From Lamellibrachia columna (Eukaryota; Annelida; Polychaeta; Sabellida; Siboglinidae), in the NCBI GenBank assembly GCA_963662155.1, contig OY759275.1, forward strand, positions 2,876,501-2,940,500: 64,000 bases of DNA. Reading direction: 5' to 3'. The notes beneath the pieces are model-generated. The model did no database searches and was not told the origin of the DNA. It saw only the letters and a list, made by a program, of their open reading frames with translations. The translations under genes were made by a program, and so were the position numbers. Shown piece after piece: positions 32,201 through 44,513 of this stretch (its first letter is position 1; each line of letters opens with the position of its first letter).

Positions 32201-33223
32201 GTGGGGGCAGTTGGAGCAGTGGGAGCAGTGGGAGCAGTGGGGGCAGTGGGAGCAGTGGGAGCAGTGGTAACAGTGGGGGCAGTGGGAGCAGTGGGGGCAG
32301 TGGTAACAGTGGGGGCAGTGGGGGCAGTGGGGGCAGTGGGGGCAGTGGGGGCAGTGGGGGCAGTGGGGGCAGTGGTAACAGTGGGAGCAGTGGGAGCAGT
32401 GGGGGCAGTAGGAGCAGTGGGGGGCAGTGGGAGCAGTGGGGGGAGTGGGGGCAGTGGGAGCAGTGGGGGCAGTGGGAGCAGTGGGGGCAGTGGGGGCAGT
32501 GAGAGCAGTGGTAACATTGGGGGCAGTGGGAGCAGTGGGAGCAGTGGGGGCAGTGGTAACAGTGGGGGCAGTGGGGGCAGTGGTGGCAGTGGGGGCAGTG
32601 GGGGCAGTGGTAACAGTGGGGGCAGTGGGAGCAGTGGGGGCAGTGGTAACAGTGGGGGCAGTGGGAGCAGTGGGGGCAGTGAGAGCAGTGGTAACAGTGG
32701 GGGCAGTGGGAGCAGTGGGAGCAGTGGGGGCAGTGGTAACAGTGGGGGCAGTGGGGGCAGTGGGGGCAGTGGGGGCAGTGGTAACAGTAGGGGCAGTGGG
32801 AGCAGTGGGGGCAGTGGTAACAGTGGGGGCAGTGGGAGCAGTGGGGGCAGTGGGAGCAGTGGGGGCAGTGGGAGCAGTGGGGTCAGTGGTAACAGTGGGG
32901 GCAGTTGGAGCAGTGGGAGCAGTGGGAGCAGTGGGGGCAGTGGGGGCACTGTTACCACTGCCCCCACTGCTCCCACTGCCCCCACTGTTACCACTGACCC
33001 CACTGCTCCCACTGCCCCCACTGTTACCACTGCCCCCACTGCCCCCACTGCCCCCACTGCTCCCACTGCCCCCAATGTTACCACTGCCCCCACTGCCCCC
33101 ACTGTTACCACTGCCCCCACTGTTACCACTGCCCCCACTGCCCCCACTGCCCCCACTGTTACCACTGCCCCCACTGTTACCACTGCCCCCACTGCCCCCA
33201 ATGTTACCACTGCCCCCACTGTT
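29237..33223. repeat. 9-bp G-rich array of 4 kb with two orientation switches
   Basis: Units are cccactgcc, cccactgct and accactgtt. The plus strand is C-rich from 29237 to about 30183, G-rich (gggggcagt, gggagcagt, ggtaacagt) from about 30184 to 32947, and C-rich again to 33223. Nearly every four units meet the simple G-quadruplex pattern on one strand. Frames coding Pro/Thr/Ala, Gly/Ser, His/Cys or Val/Gly/Ala repeats are by-products of the 9-bp period. Confidence 0.96.
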
Positions 33224-34235
33224 AGTAGATATAAATGTAACTTTTCACAAACAGCTTTTCTTGTAAAAAGAATGAATATAGTAAAAAACGGATAGATTGA
33301 GGCTAATTAAGCGTTAGAATTGCTACATGCAGCGATTATACTCTGAAATGCAATGATAGTAAAACAATTTTCGTCAAATTTAAATCAATGTTAAATGTTT
33401 TATTGTAGAGCAATTGCTTAAAATGTTATTTTCATATGCCGTAAAGTTTGGTTTCTGGTTTATGTTATGTACCACTGGTTGTGTCATAAACGAATCTAAT
33501 GTTGTAATACTTGACCACGGACACCTTAACGGACAAGTGGCGTGGTGAGAACTTATGAAAACATTTAGAGCACAATTCCTCTGTATCTCAACAGGATGCG
33601 TGCCCTAAAGCACATCCACCCACATACAAATTCCTCGATTGAGCCTTCTTTAATGTGTATTTGCACATACCGCATCGGGAGCTGTCAAGCATCGCGCGAA
33701 TTGTCGGTGTTTCTTTTAAAAACGGAAGCCGTGATGTCACGTCGGCCCATGTCACGACCAATGTAGCATGCTCAAACTTATTTTTTAGCTTTCGTCGAAT
33801 AGTTAGCTGAGTGTTCCGTGCGGGCATGAAAGATGACGCCGACATGCAGGCTGTCAAGCGGAAGACAATGAGAAAACCTGTAGGTTTCTGACGGGGTATG
33901 AATCAGACACTTGCTCCAGAGAGGCAGAGAGTAGTGAGGCTACAACACATTGTCATGTCACATTACGCACCGGGGTTTTTCTGTTTTAACGGTACAAAGT
34001 GTGGTCCTTTCAAAGTGTGATCCTTTTTTATTGTAGAATCATCTTATATCGTATAATCCAGTGTAACATCCTGACTGCGCAATGTAATCTATGAACCATC
34101 ATGTTTAAAATATAATTTGGCCGTTATCTGTTTCATTGGAGCGCTTCGTCACACTGTACGCGGTGGGAACATCATTTGTGGGTGTCAGTGATTTGCCCTA
34201 CACGTGAACCTATCAAAGCCTGACTCCGACAAACT
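33224..34235. other. Unique region
   Basis: An 89-codon open frame on the minus strand at 33588-33857 (TIRRKLKNKFEHATLVVTW) has ordinary composition but no recognised domain or splice context. Not called as a gene. Confidence 0.45.
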
Positions 34236-34359
34236 GTGTTCACAGTTAGTGGTGTTCACAGTTAGTGGTGTTCACAGTTAGTGGTGTTTACAGTTAGTGG
34301 TGTTCACAGTTAGTGGTGTTTACAGTTAGTGGTGTTCACAGTTAGTGGTGTTTACAGTT
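34236..34359. repeat. 16-bp repeat, about 8 copies
   Basis: The unit is gtgttcacagttagtg, with a gttta variant in alternate copies. Confidence 0.92.
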
Positions 34360-36903
34360 GTTCGAGACTGTAGTGATTGGCGAGGTGGGAGACCTTACAC
34401 AGATGGCACTTATAATGGTCAAGTTATAAACAAACAAGTGTGGCTTATTAAGCGACATTTGGGCTGCCCAGTCGTTATAATAGATGACATTTATACTATT
34501 TATTTATACTATGTGACATCATTTTAGAATACAAAACGATCATACTGTAGACCTTTGAAACGAATCACTTTAGGAAGCTACGTTTGTGATCGAATTACGT
34601 ATATTTACTTATTAATCAAATGTTAACCTTTGTAAACTATCTAAATTATACTAAAATAATGTAAAGTATACATTTATAAACTAGATGCAACTTGACACAC
34701 TAAATGACGGTATGATATTGCAACAACGACCAACAGATGACGTCAAGGCACGGTGGAAACCAACGATGATTGACGATATAACGTCGTTGAAAAACACAAC
34801 GTGATGCTACTGCCGCCATTTAAAATGCATGTATGCTCATCGGGAAGAAAAGGTCACTCTCCTTGTCAAATGCCATGCGGGAATGTCAGTTGTCAAATGT
34901 CATTGGTGGTGATTCACCAATCATTGGCAGTTCAAACCGCGAAGACAGGAAGATCCTGCACATATTTTTAGGCGTCAAATGCGTGTCTAAAGTTAAGACA
35001 AAAACGACGACTGGTACAAACAATGACGACTCATCTAGACACCGGATACTGCGGCCTCTCAACGAGCAGACGACATATCACATAACTCATATACTCCGTG
35101 TTACATAACGGACAACTGGCTGCTCCGACGGAGTTAGCGTATTTGACGACTCAGTGCAACGAAAGTATTCGGTGACAATTACTCCGGGGTCATTGTTGTT
35201 TATTAACAATCGATCATTGTTAGTCCCTTCAGGTATGGACGGGGCAAAGTGAGCATCCGTAGAATATGAATCGTTTTCCGATTCTGAGTATGTGTCTATA
35301 AACAGTGATACGCCTGAGGTCATCATAGTTAAAATTACGCATTTTAATGACAAGTGCGTGGTTCAATGCATGCAGCCTTCGGCATAACATATTGCGGGAA
35401 AGTGGAAGGAGAATAATTATAATTACACTATACCAGGAACGACGACCAACAATATTGATGGATTTAAAAATTGTGTAAATTTAATAAATGTCACCGACTT
35501 TCAGTAAGTTGAGTTCCTTGTAAATAATATTGATATGAGCCACGACTCGTCGTTGCATTGGCTCAATAAAAATTATGACTATTCCAACATACTTGTGTCA
35601 TTTAAACATTCACTGCTGATGGAAATAGATTTTCTTCGTCCTGCAGAAAATGTCATCACATAACGTTTGGGTCATTTGCTTGGTTTCCCAACTATACGTA
35701 AATGTTTGAAGGCGGCACAAAATACACCACTCCTAAAATATAGACCGGCTATCGTTGTCACAAAGACAACCTTCAACCTATTTATACGATAATTCGTATT
35801 TAAGCTTTCAAACTGTGTTCATAAAACGCGATAAAATAAACTCGCTGCACTTGAAACAGACGGCGATCGCCGACCGCTTACTGCGGAGTAACGCCGAATA
35901 ATGACGTATCGTTGTGTCATAAAATTAAGGCGCTTACTCCGTCGGAGTAAGTGTCCTTCTGTTTCATGTTTCGCAGAGAATGCATGAATCATGTTTGTCG
36001 TCTGCTCGACCGAACGAGTAGGTACTATCTGATTTCGCGGTTACGCGGGCATGTAGGCGTTTATGTCTTATCGTATGACAGCACTGCGCCAGAGCGACAC
36101 GTCGTACGCGGACCTGTCGCCTCCGGGTGTGTGAATCCGTCTTCCTGGTCGGGAAAGGTTCTGCATAAATTGTCTACTTCGTAACCGGAAGTACGCCAGC
36201 TCATGTAGCCTGATGTGATTCAGTTTTATCGCTTTAAATTTTCACAAAGACACGAAACAATGTTCTGTCATTTTTTTTCAATCACAGTTATTTGGGATAA
36301 AATAATCTAATACTACGCACTTAGCAAACATGACTTACAATTATACTAAAATCATGCAAACAATAATTAAGCTAAGATGGTGTCCATTAAAAGAGTCCTA
36401 CCATAACTAATTTGTAACATATTGTTAATATAAACAAATATATAAAAAATAGTACTAATAATATATGTATATGTTTACATGTTCACATCTGCAGTTATAA
36501 AAAGGTTACACTAAAAAAATGTGCGCCGTCCTGACTGAATCCGGCAACCGACATATTTGAGTAACTGTCACCCGGGTCCTGTTTGAGACGTTTGGCTCAT
36601 GTCCAAAACACGTTCGCGACATCTAAGACGACGGAGCAACAGGTAACTAGTGACTTATATTGATATTATCTTGGCTGCATACAACAGTGGTCGTACAATG
36701 TATGCTACGGACTCTGTTCGCGTTTTCAAAACAGACACAGAACATAATCTATAATGAAAGTGACCTATCAACAGGACTTTTCCCGACGAATTCAGACTAG
36801 GAACGCCAGTATAAAAAGTTTCTCGATCCTGGTCGCGTTGATCTTATAAGGTTAATTTGCACCTCATGCACTTGGCTGGTGACCAGTCACAAGACTGTCA
36901 GCC
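34360..36903. other. Long unique AT-rich region
   Basis: No gene was recognised. An open minus frame at 35087-35353 (DTYSESENDSYSTD) has no known domain. Near 35851-35970 a small foldback is visible: tgaaacag pairs with ctgtttca, and an inner perfect stem cttactccg/cggagtaag lies near 35933-35951. Confidence 0.4.
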
Positions 36904-37081
36904 CTCGTCCGGAAGTAAAGTCGTCCGTAATTTACCAGATATTTGAGGAGAGAATTACACATTGCCAGGAGTTAGTATCTAATCTATTTTTAGTATTAAT
37001 AACGACCGATTAGACACTAACTATCCGCAATGTGTCATTCTTTCCTCCTCAAATGTCTGGTGAATTATCCTTCCGGACGAG
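36904..37081. mobile_element. Foldback element, 178-bp near-complete palindrome
   Basis: The left end ctcgtccggaag pairs with the right end cttccggacgag. The arms continue to match inward (accagatatttgaggag with ctcctcaaatgtctggt, acacattgc with gcaatgtgt, tagtatctaat with attagacacta). A short AT-rich loop lies near 36985-37005. The structure suits a foldback MITE. Confidence 0.75.
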
Positions 37082-37338
37082 GAAGTGTTACGAAAGTGAT
37101 TTAAGTTTAAAATAGATTCATGATCAGCTGTCGACACAGTTTAACCGAGTCAGACGTTCAACTGGACATATCATTGACGCCCATAAAATTAACGTCCACA
37201 CACGATGTAATCCTGATATTCGGACCGAAACATTCATAATCAACAAATAACGGTCAAATTATATAAAAACAATAATTTTATTTGGTTCATTGAAATACCT
37301 TTGGGCGGTGAATATGTTGGAACAGGTGTAGGTTAACC

Positions 37339-37506
37339 ATGAAATACGGAAAACAGAAAACGGGCAGACAGCAACTGAAATGGGAAGATTGCGTAAAGTG
37401 GGATGTAAGAAAGACGGAGTGGGGGGACGAGTAGAGGGAGAAGGGTGCAGGTAGGGAGAAGGAGAAATGGACAACAGCTGGGGCGGTGCAGCAGTACAAG
37501 AACTAG
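37339..37506 (+). pseudogene. C-terminal tail of a non-LTR reverse transcriptase
   Basis: The plus frame reads GRQQLKWEDCVKWDVRKTEW, a stop, then REKEKWTTAGAVQQYKN and a stop. The G-R-x-x-x-x-W-x-D-x-V-x-x-D-V-R pattern followed by a D/E-K-W region is what the tail of RTE- and jockey-type polyproteins looks like. It is a short broken remnant; the flanks give no further domains. Confidence 0.5.
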
Positions 37507-38151
37507 CCTCACCCGTTTATAAATATAACATGATTCTTCCATAAAACCGATAATGCCTTGTGCCTTTATGCTGTATTCAATGTGTTGTGGACCACAGACA
37601 CGTGACTCCAGGCCAATACTTCCTGATGACCTGATGACCTGATGACCACTGAGGATTTAGAGCATCGCGTGCGCGTTCTGTGTACACAAACTGCTTGATA
37701 TTATATAACAATTTATTCACAAATATGAATAAGAAGCAGTCAGCTTTATTTCTCCATGCGAACACCAGCCTGACGTCACAGGTAATGCCTTCAGATTAAT
37801 GCAATCTTTGGGCGTGATCCTTGAAAGCACTCGAGTCTCGATAAAGCCGCATTGTGACAGTCGGTGTCCCGCTGTTGTCTTCATGTTGGCTTCATTATAT
37901 GTGGAGAACGCTAATGATTAACCATGCATAATGATATGGTTGACATCTCTGTACGCGGTGAACACAGTCTTATCACCCCACACCGGAGCGAGCTGGTCTC
38001 AAAGCCGTAAACGTTTCACTGGAGAGACGCCAGAAATATTCAACTAGGCCGATTCCAGGACACATGGCAAACAGGGGTTGAACAAGAATGGGTCGCACTC
38101 TCTGTATCCCTCGTCCGTGCCCCTAGTGTAGCCACCAGTGGCGCCCTCCAT
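37507..38151. other. Unique stretch
   Basis: Near 37620 a 10-bp string (gatgacctga) is repeated three times. No gene was recognised. Confidence 0.5.
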
Positions 38152-38610
38152 CACCCACCAGGACCAGCAAGCGCCCTCTGTCTCCTCCCAGGGCCAACAA
38201 ACGCCCTCCTGTCTCCCACCAGGGCTAACAAGCGTCCTCTGTTTTCCACCAGGGCCAACAAACGCCCTCCTGTCTACCACCAGGGCCAACAGGCGCCTTC
38301 CTGTCTACCACCAGGGCCAACAGGCGCCCTCCTATCTACCACCAGGGCCAACAGGCGCCCTCCTATCTACCACCAGGGCCAACAGGCGCCCTCCTGTCTA
38401 CCACCAGGGCCAACAGGCGCCCTCCTATCTACCACCAGGGCCAACAGGCGCCCTCCTGTCTACCACCAGGGCCAACAGGCGCCCTCCTATCTACCACCAG
38501 GGCCAACAGGCGCCCTCCTATCTACCACCAGGGCCAACAGGCGCCCTCCTATCTACCACCAGGGCCAACAGGCGCCCTCCTATCTACCACCAGGGCCAAC
38601 AGGCGCTCTC
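38152..38610. repeat. 31-bp minisatellite, about 15 copies
   Basis: The unit is ctaccaccagggccaacagg plus cgccctcctat. It is open in frame for about 180 codons because three units make 93 bp without a stop. Confidence 0.95.
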
Positions 38611-38671
38611 TATGTTTTTGCCGGGATCCTTGGTATTTATTAATGTGATGGAACTTTTTCCGGTGCATAAT

Positions 38672-38676
38672 GGAAC

Positions 38677-38715
<39 letters not shown>

Positions 38716-38790
38716 GTGATGGTGATGATGGTGATGATGATAATGAAGATGACGGCGACGACGATGATGGTGACGATGATACCCCTACTT
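38672..38790. repeat. GAT/GAC trinucleotide repeat
   Basis: A gatgatgat run with gac and gat variants, coding poly-Asp in one frame. It follows directly on the 31-bp array region. Confidence 0.93.
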
Positions 38791-38892
38791 TATCTGACCT
38801 AGATATTAGTCTTTCTCGGCCTCAAGCTTATCACGAGCATTCTGCGCCAGACGAGATCTGTAGTGGGTGACACCGAGTGACTAGTAAATCGT

Positions 38893-39375
38893 GCATTGTT
38901 ATATACGACTGTTTGGGAGTGGCTGTGTTCGAGTACTAACACACTACGTGACGTCACAGAAGGAGGCACACACCTTCGCCTAACGACACATTGTTATATA
39001 CGACTGTTTGGGAGTGGCTGTGTTCGAGTACTAACACACTACGTGACGTCACAGAAGGAGGCACACACCTTCGCCTAACGACACATTGTTATATACGACT
39101 GTTTGGGAGTGGCTGTGTTCGAGTACTAACACACTACGTGACGTCACAGAAGGAGGCACACACCTTCGCCTAACGACACATTGTTATATACGACTGTTTG
39201 GGAGTGGCTGTGTTCGAGTACTAACACACTACGTGACGTCACAGAAGGAGGCACACACCTTCGCCTAACGACACATTGTTATATACGACTGTTTGGGAGT
39301 GGCTGTGTTCGAGTACTAACACACTACGTGACGTCACAGAAGGAGGCACACACCTTCGCCTAACGACACATTGCT
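38893..39375. repeat. 95-bp tandem repeat, five identical copies
   Basis: Copies are exactly 95 bp apart (for example 38896, 38991, 39086, 39181, 39276) and show no differences by eye. Each carries cattgttatatacgactg and acactacgtgacgtcacaga, which includes a perfect CRE palindrome TGACGTCA. Confidence 0.95.
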
Positions 39376-39427
39376 CAGTCGGCGAAACAAAACTAACAAG
39401 TCAGTGACTGAAAATAGGCTTGTCCAG

Positions 39428-40062
39428 TTTGGATGTGGGTTTGGATGTGCGTTTGGGTGTGGGTTTGGATGTGGGTTTGGGTGTGGGTTTGGGTGTGGGT
39501 TTGGGTGTGGGTTTGGATGTGGGTTTGGATGTGGGTTTGGATGTGGGTTTGGATGTGGGTTTGGATGTGGGTTTGGATGTGGATGTGGGTTTGGGCGTGG
39601 GTTTGGGTGTGGGTTTGGATGTGGGTTTGGGTGTGGGTTTGGATGTTGGTTTGGATGTGGGTTTGGGTTTAGGTTTGGGTGTGGGTTTGGATGTGGGTTT
39701 GGGTGTGGGTTTGGATATGGGTTTCGTGTGGATTTGGATGTGGGTTTGGGTGTGGGTTTGGATGTGGGTTTGGGTGTGGGTTTGGGTGTGGGTTTGGATG
39801 TGGGTTTGGATGTTGGCTTGGATGTTGGCTTGGATGTGGGTTTGGATGTTGGTTTGGATGTGGGTTTGGATGTGGGTTTGGGTGTGGGTTTGGATGTGGG
39901 TTTGGATGTGGGTTTGCGTGTGGATTTGGATGTGGGTTTGGGTGTGGGTTTGGATGTGGGTTTGGGTGTGGGTTTGGATGTGGGTTTGGGTGTGTGTTTG
40001 CGTGTGGATTTGGATGAGGGTTTGGGTGTGGGTTTGGGTGTGGGTTTGGGTGTGGGTTTGGT
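39428..40062. repeat. 12-bp array (gtgtgggtttgg)
   Basis: About 52 units of gtgggtttggat or gtgggtttgggt. It resembles telomere-like G/T DNA but has no telomere motif and sits inside the sequence. Open frames (Gly-Cys-Gly-Phe, Val-Gly-Leu-Asp) are artefacts. Confidence 0.95.
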
Positions 40063-41104
40063 GACAGTGAAAACTTTTTCGGTGACAGTGAAAACAAAAT
40101 TTTAAAGATCACATGCAAAGGTCGGGTACATATACTTGTTTTCACTCGTTCTGGATACAACTGTGTCCCCTTATTCATATTCAGTCATGAAATTGTAAAA
40201 AAGTTACAATAATTTTGTCATAAAACAAGGGATTTACCTCAATTCCCGAAGGCACTTTACGAAACCAGTTTGTGGATTTTTGTCGGTAGATGTCAAGCCG
40301 CGTGACGTCATTTTGTCCAAACTAACGTCGCCTTCGCTGGTTCACGTAACTTTTAGCAAGATTTAGATCCAACAAAATGTCGAGCGACGGCGATTCTGAC
40401 GGTGCAACTGAAATAAACGTATGGGTTCAAGTCATACCGCACTTGTACGAGTCAACAACGCCGTCACAGTCACAAAAACGAAGTTAGTAGCGACAGTGAG
40501 TTGTGTCAAACAAGGTCTGATTTATTGGCGGAAGTCTTCGGATTCACGCCGCAGTAAACAAATGCCCGGGATCTAAAACCTCAAAAATAACGTCATTGCA
40601 AATGTATTTACAATAGTCTTGTTTTGGTAGTGCCATATGTACTTATTGATCAAACTGTTTTTAAATTTCACGTTTACTTTGTACAAGCTGGTAGACATAG
40701 TCATCGAGTCTAGCCTAGCCCTAGCCTAGGCTTGGATGTTGAACCAGCGGCCGACTTTGTCTTTGCGTTACTCGGTGGTTTGATCAGGAATATTGGAACA
40801 TGTGGGAAAATGTGTGGACACTGTACGATTTTATTGCCGATGTACCTTGATATATGACAGATATTGCCGAGCGATATGTCAAATCGGTTGTGGTGGCATC
40901 TTTGCCACTAATATAGTTACCTTTTATTGAAGAGTAGCCAATAACATTATTTGTTAATGCATTCCAAACTACTAATACAACTGTTTGTTATCATATATCA
41001 CGAGTTCTGGAATATTTGCATATGATCTTTAATGGAACTAAACAAACATCACTTTGGTCGCCAATGAAAAACGAGTTGTGGTCTCCTCCAGCTGTCATGT
41101 AGGG
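40063..41104. other. Unique region
   Basis: An inexact direct repeat (gtgacagtgaaaac) lies at about 40061-40095. No gene, RNA or transposon was recognised. Confidence 0.5.
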
Positions 41105-41720
41105 CATGGTGACATGTCATGTAGGGCATGGTGACATGTCACGACAACTGGAGGGATTCTACCTCGAGCAACGACTTTCTTGTTACTTCTTGTGATGTCT
41201 GGTAATCTTACAATCGCGCGTTTTATTTGTTGTGACATTCCCTTCTTGTGACTTCTGGTACACTTCCAAACACCACTTTTGTTTTATGTGGAATTCACTT
41301 TTGTTTTATGTTACATTCCCTTCTTGTGACTTCTGGTAGTCTCACAAACACCACTTTTGTTTTATGTGGCATTCACTTTTGTTTTATGTGGCATTCCCTT
41401 CTTGTGACTTCTGGTAATCTCACAAACAGCACTTTTATTTTATGTGGCATTCACTTTTGTTTTATGTGGCATTCCCTTCTTGTGACTTCTGGTAATCTCA
41501 CAAACACCACTTTGGTGTGATGTTACATTCCCTTCTTGTCACTTCAGGTAATCTCACAAACACCAGCGGGCTCACAAACACACGGTTTGTCTGTTGTGAC
41601 ATTCCCTCCTTGTTACATATCGTGGTCTCACAAACACACGGTTTGTTTGTTGTGACATTCCCTACTTGTCACATATCGTGGTCTCACAAACACCCGTTCT
41701 GCTTATCCGAGCTTCCCCAA
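41105..41720. repeat. Imperfect repeats: 22-bp duplication and about 80-bp units
   Basis: catgtagggcatggtgacat is duplicated at about 41096-41140. From 41225, units combining cttcttgtgacttctggtaa, ctcacaaacaccact and tttgttttatgtggcattc repeat with growing divergence to about 41700. Confidence 0.85.
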
Positions 41721-41721
41721 C

Positions 41722-41929
41722 ATCCAGTCTGTGTACGTGTCCTGATCCAGTCTGTGTACGTGTCCTGATCCAGTCTGTGTACGTGTCCTGATCCAGTCTG
41801 TGTACGTGTCCTGATCCAGTCTGTGTACGTGTCCTGATCCAGTCTGTGTACGTGTCCTGATCCAGTCTGTGTACGTGTCCTGATCCAGTCTTTGTACGTG
41901 TCCTGATCCAGTCCTTGTACGTGTCATAT
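41722..41929. repeat. 23-bp minisatellite, nine copies
   Basis: The unit is agtctgtgtacgtgtcctga plus tcc, with late copies reading tttgtacg or ccttgtacg. Confidence 0.95.
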
Positions 41930-42061
41930 CTTCTACCCGCCTACTCCGGACAGTCGCCTCGAGGAGACGTCCTCTTAGATGGGTGACTTTACACTTATCA
42001 CATATGTATTTGCATCAATTTTGCTCAAGTAGATTCGCGTGCAAATATGTGTACACTTACG

Positions 42062-42160
42062 TGTGAGTTGTGTTTGTAAAGTATGCAGTGTTTGTGTTTG
42101 TAAAGTATGCAGTGTTTGTGTTTGTAAAGTATGCAGTGTTTGTGTTTGTAAAGTATGCAG
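42062..42160. repeat. 24-bp repeat, four copies
   Basis: The unit is tgtgtttgtaaagtatgcag plus tgtt. Confidence 0.92.
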
Positions 42161-43307
42161 TGAGGTGGAATTCATTAGCATGAATTTAATCGTTCTCAAC
42201 CAGATTAATTGACAAAACAACAACAGTTGAAGTCATCTGATGGAGTGGAGTGTTAAGGTCTCTCAAATTAGCATAGGTCAAAGTCATTTCTTCAAAGACA
42301 CGTATACAATGGTCTGCACTGTTATGTATAACACAAACGTCTGAGTTCAATAATATGTGTAAACCGTGGAATTTCATAAGACGCTGTTGTAGAATTTTTC
42401 AAAAAGTAACATCCGGGTTATTCTTAATATTTTTTCTTTCACGTTGACATCCATTCGCTCTTTCGCTATTTCTCAAATCACTTGTAACGCAAATATAATA
42501 TATGTCGTATGCAAAGTTCTGTTGAACTGGATAAGGGCATAACCGGACGACTGTCAAAATAACTAAAGAACTACTCAATTGTAATGGTGTAAACTAATTC
42601 TGGCGAACCAACGTTACTCTACTTAAGAAGAGTTTTTTGTGTGTAAATACTCTTGACTTAGGAAACAATAGACACAAATAAAGTGCCAACTGTGTAATTT
42701 TATGTAAACTTAAATATGCAGTTTAAAATGCAAATGTAGTTATGTATATCCAGTTTTGTAATACCAAATAACCACAAAGGTAAAGGAATAGTCAATTGGT
42801 TTATATAAAATATACTGTCCGGATAAGGGCATTTGTCGGGGGCACCCCTGGACGTTGCCCTGACGTTGCGTGCCTATAAGTAAACGATCATGACACTCGT
42901 CGTGTTGGGGCACTGGTTTACGAGAAATACTCCCCGTGAAGCATTCCTTGAAATATTCATTAGTATTCAAGCATTCCTTGAAATATTCATTAGTATTCAT
43001 TCAAAGTTCAGCCGCGTCCACCCGATCCAATACTTCACTCAGTACTTAGCGTCAGTTACTACACAGTAAAGGTGAGATGATTCATAAACACGACACATCG
43101 GATATTTGCCCCAATTATGGACTCAGGTGGGGTATTTATAATTGCTAGCACGGGGTGAATGCATTGAGACGCAGCGGCATGCCCCCGCAACATACGAGTT
43201 AGACATTTCCGGGCTGCCGTTGTCAGGGGTAAACTTAGAAACAGACAGTTCGTATTGAATTGTTCGAGTCTCACTGTTGTGGCTAATTGTACGATGCGTT
43301 GGAGATA
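42161..43307. other. Mostly unique region
   Basis: A 30-bp direct repeat (aagcattccttgaaatattc plus attagtattc) occurs twice at about 42939-43000. No gene was recognised. Confidence 0.5.
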
Positions 43308-43402
43308 GTGAACCCGTGAGTTCACAGTGAACCCGTGAGTTCACAGTGAACCCGTGAGTTCACAGTGAACCCGTGAGTTCACAGTGAACCCGTGAGTTCA
43401 CA
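43308..43402. repeat. 19-bp palindromic repeat, five copies
   Basis: The unit gtgaacccgtgagttcaca has GTGAAC facing GTTCAC, so each unit can fold on itself. Between units the sequence reads agttcacagtgaacc, an inverted pair of half-sites 3 bp apart. Confidence 0.93.
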
Positions 43403-43941
43403 AAGGGGTTAGACGGTTATCATAGGTGTGGCTTAATTCCACATCCAATATGTACCCAGATTATTGCTTTTGGGCGAGGAATACCGTTTTAACCCTCGTC
43501 CCGCTTTCCCGCTTTTTCGACGAAATTTCCCGCTTTTTATTTCCAAGAAACAACTAAAAATTCACGGTAAAATCTATTCTAGGAATCCATCTTTAATTTC
43601 TTTGGTCTTCAGTGGTTTTCACCGCGAACGAGCGAACACGGCACATCAAAATTGCGACTCGTAAAACAACACGTTAACAACAAAAAAACCGGGAAAAAAA
43701 CGACGAAAGTTGAGTGGAGTAAGAGGAGTAGGAAGAGGAGGCGGAGGAGGAGGAGGAGGGGGAGGAGGAGGGTGCTTCCCACTTTTCATGCGCACTCTCC
43801 CGCTTTTTTGTGGTCACTTTCCCGCACTTCCATAAGCAGAATCTGATGTTGACCCAAACATATGACTGCCCCCGACATGCAGAGTCATCAGGTTACGAAT
43901 ATACTGTTTTAAGTATGATGGTGTTTATCATAAAATTATGC

Positions 43942-43998
<57 letters not shown>

Positions 43999-44308
43999 CA
44001 CATCTTGACAGTTCAGATGTGTTTTAATGGATCATCTAACAAATACTGTTGATCGTTAAATGTTTAATTTTAATGTTTCGGGCGAATTTCATGTTTACTA
44101 TGCATGTGGAGGAATGTAATTTTACAGGTGTAACCATTATGTCCTTGATCCCGCGAACGACAGACGCCGACAAATATTGTTCACAAGTTTTGTACGTTGC
44201 CGACCGCTGTTCTCGACGGCCAGGCTGATGTTCATACATACAAAACGGTCACATTGTTTTTTATTTTGGTTCATTATAAGACACTTGGACAGTCAAAATG
44301 TGAGTGGA
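43403..44308. other. Unique region with purine tract and (TA)n
   Basis: An aggagg-type purine tract lies at about 43715-43772 and (TA)n at about 43948-43996. ttcccgcttttt-type strings occur several times at 43500-43820. No gene was recognised. Confidence 0.5.
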
Positions 44309-44513
44309 TGTCGTGTACTGTATGAAACATGCTTTAACGGTAAACACAATGTCGTGTACTGTATGAAACATGCTTTAACGGTAAACACAATGTCGTGTAC
44401 TGTATGAAACATGCTTTAACGGTAAACACAATGTCGTGTACTGTATGAAACATGCTTTAACGGTAAACACAATGTCGTGTACTGTATGAAACATGCTTTT
44501 ACGGTAAACACAA
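44309..44513. repeat. 41-bp tandem repeat, five copies
   Basis: The unit is gtcgtgtactgtatgaaaca followed by tgctttaacggtaaacacaa and t. The last copy has one change (tttt). Confidence 0.95.

Noticed and set aside
29235..33295. Long Pro/Thr/Ala, Gly/Ser, Val/Gly or Cys/His repeat proteins on both strands (up to 967 codons)
   Set aside because: A 9-bp period leaves all frames open on both strands at once. No codon preference or start context supports any one of them.
33588..33857. A hypothetical 89-codon gene
   Set aside because: Ordinary composition but no recognised domain, splice pattern, promoter or neighbour supports it.
38670..38870. Acidic poly-Asp protein
   Set aside because: Comes from a GAT microsatellite, with no support outside it.
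39428..40062. Interstitial telomere
   Set aside because: The gtgggtttggat unit is not TTAGGG or another known telomere repeat and is flanked by ordinary sequence on both sides.
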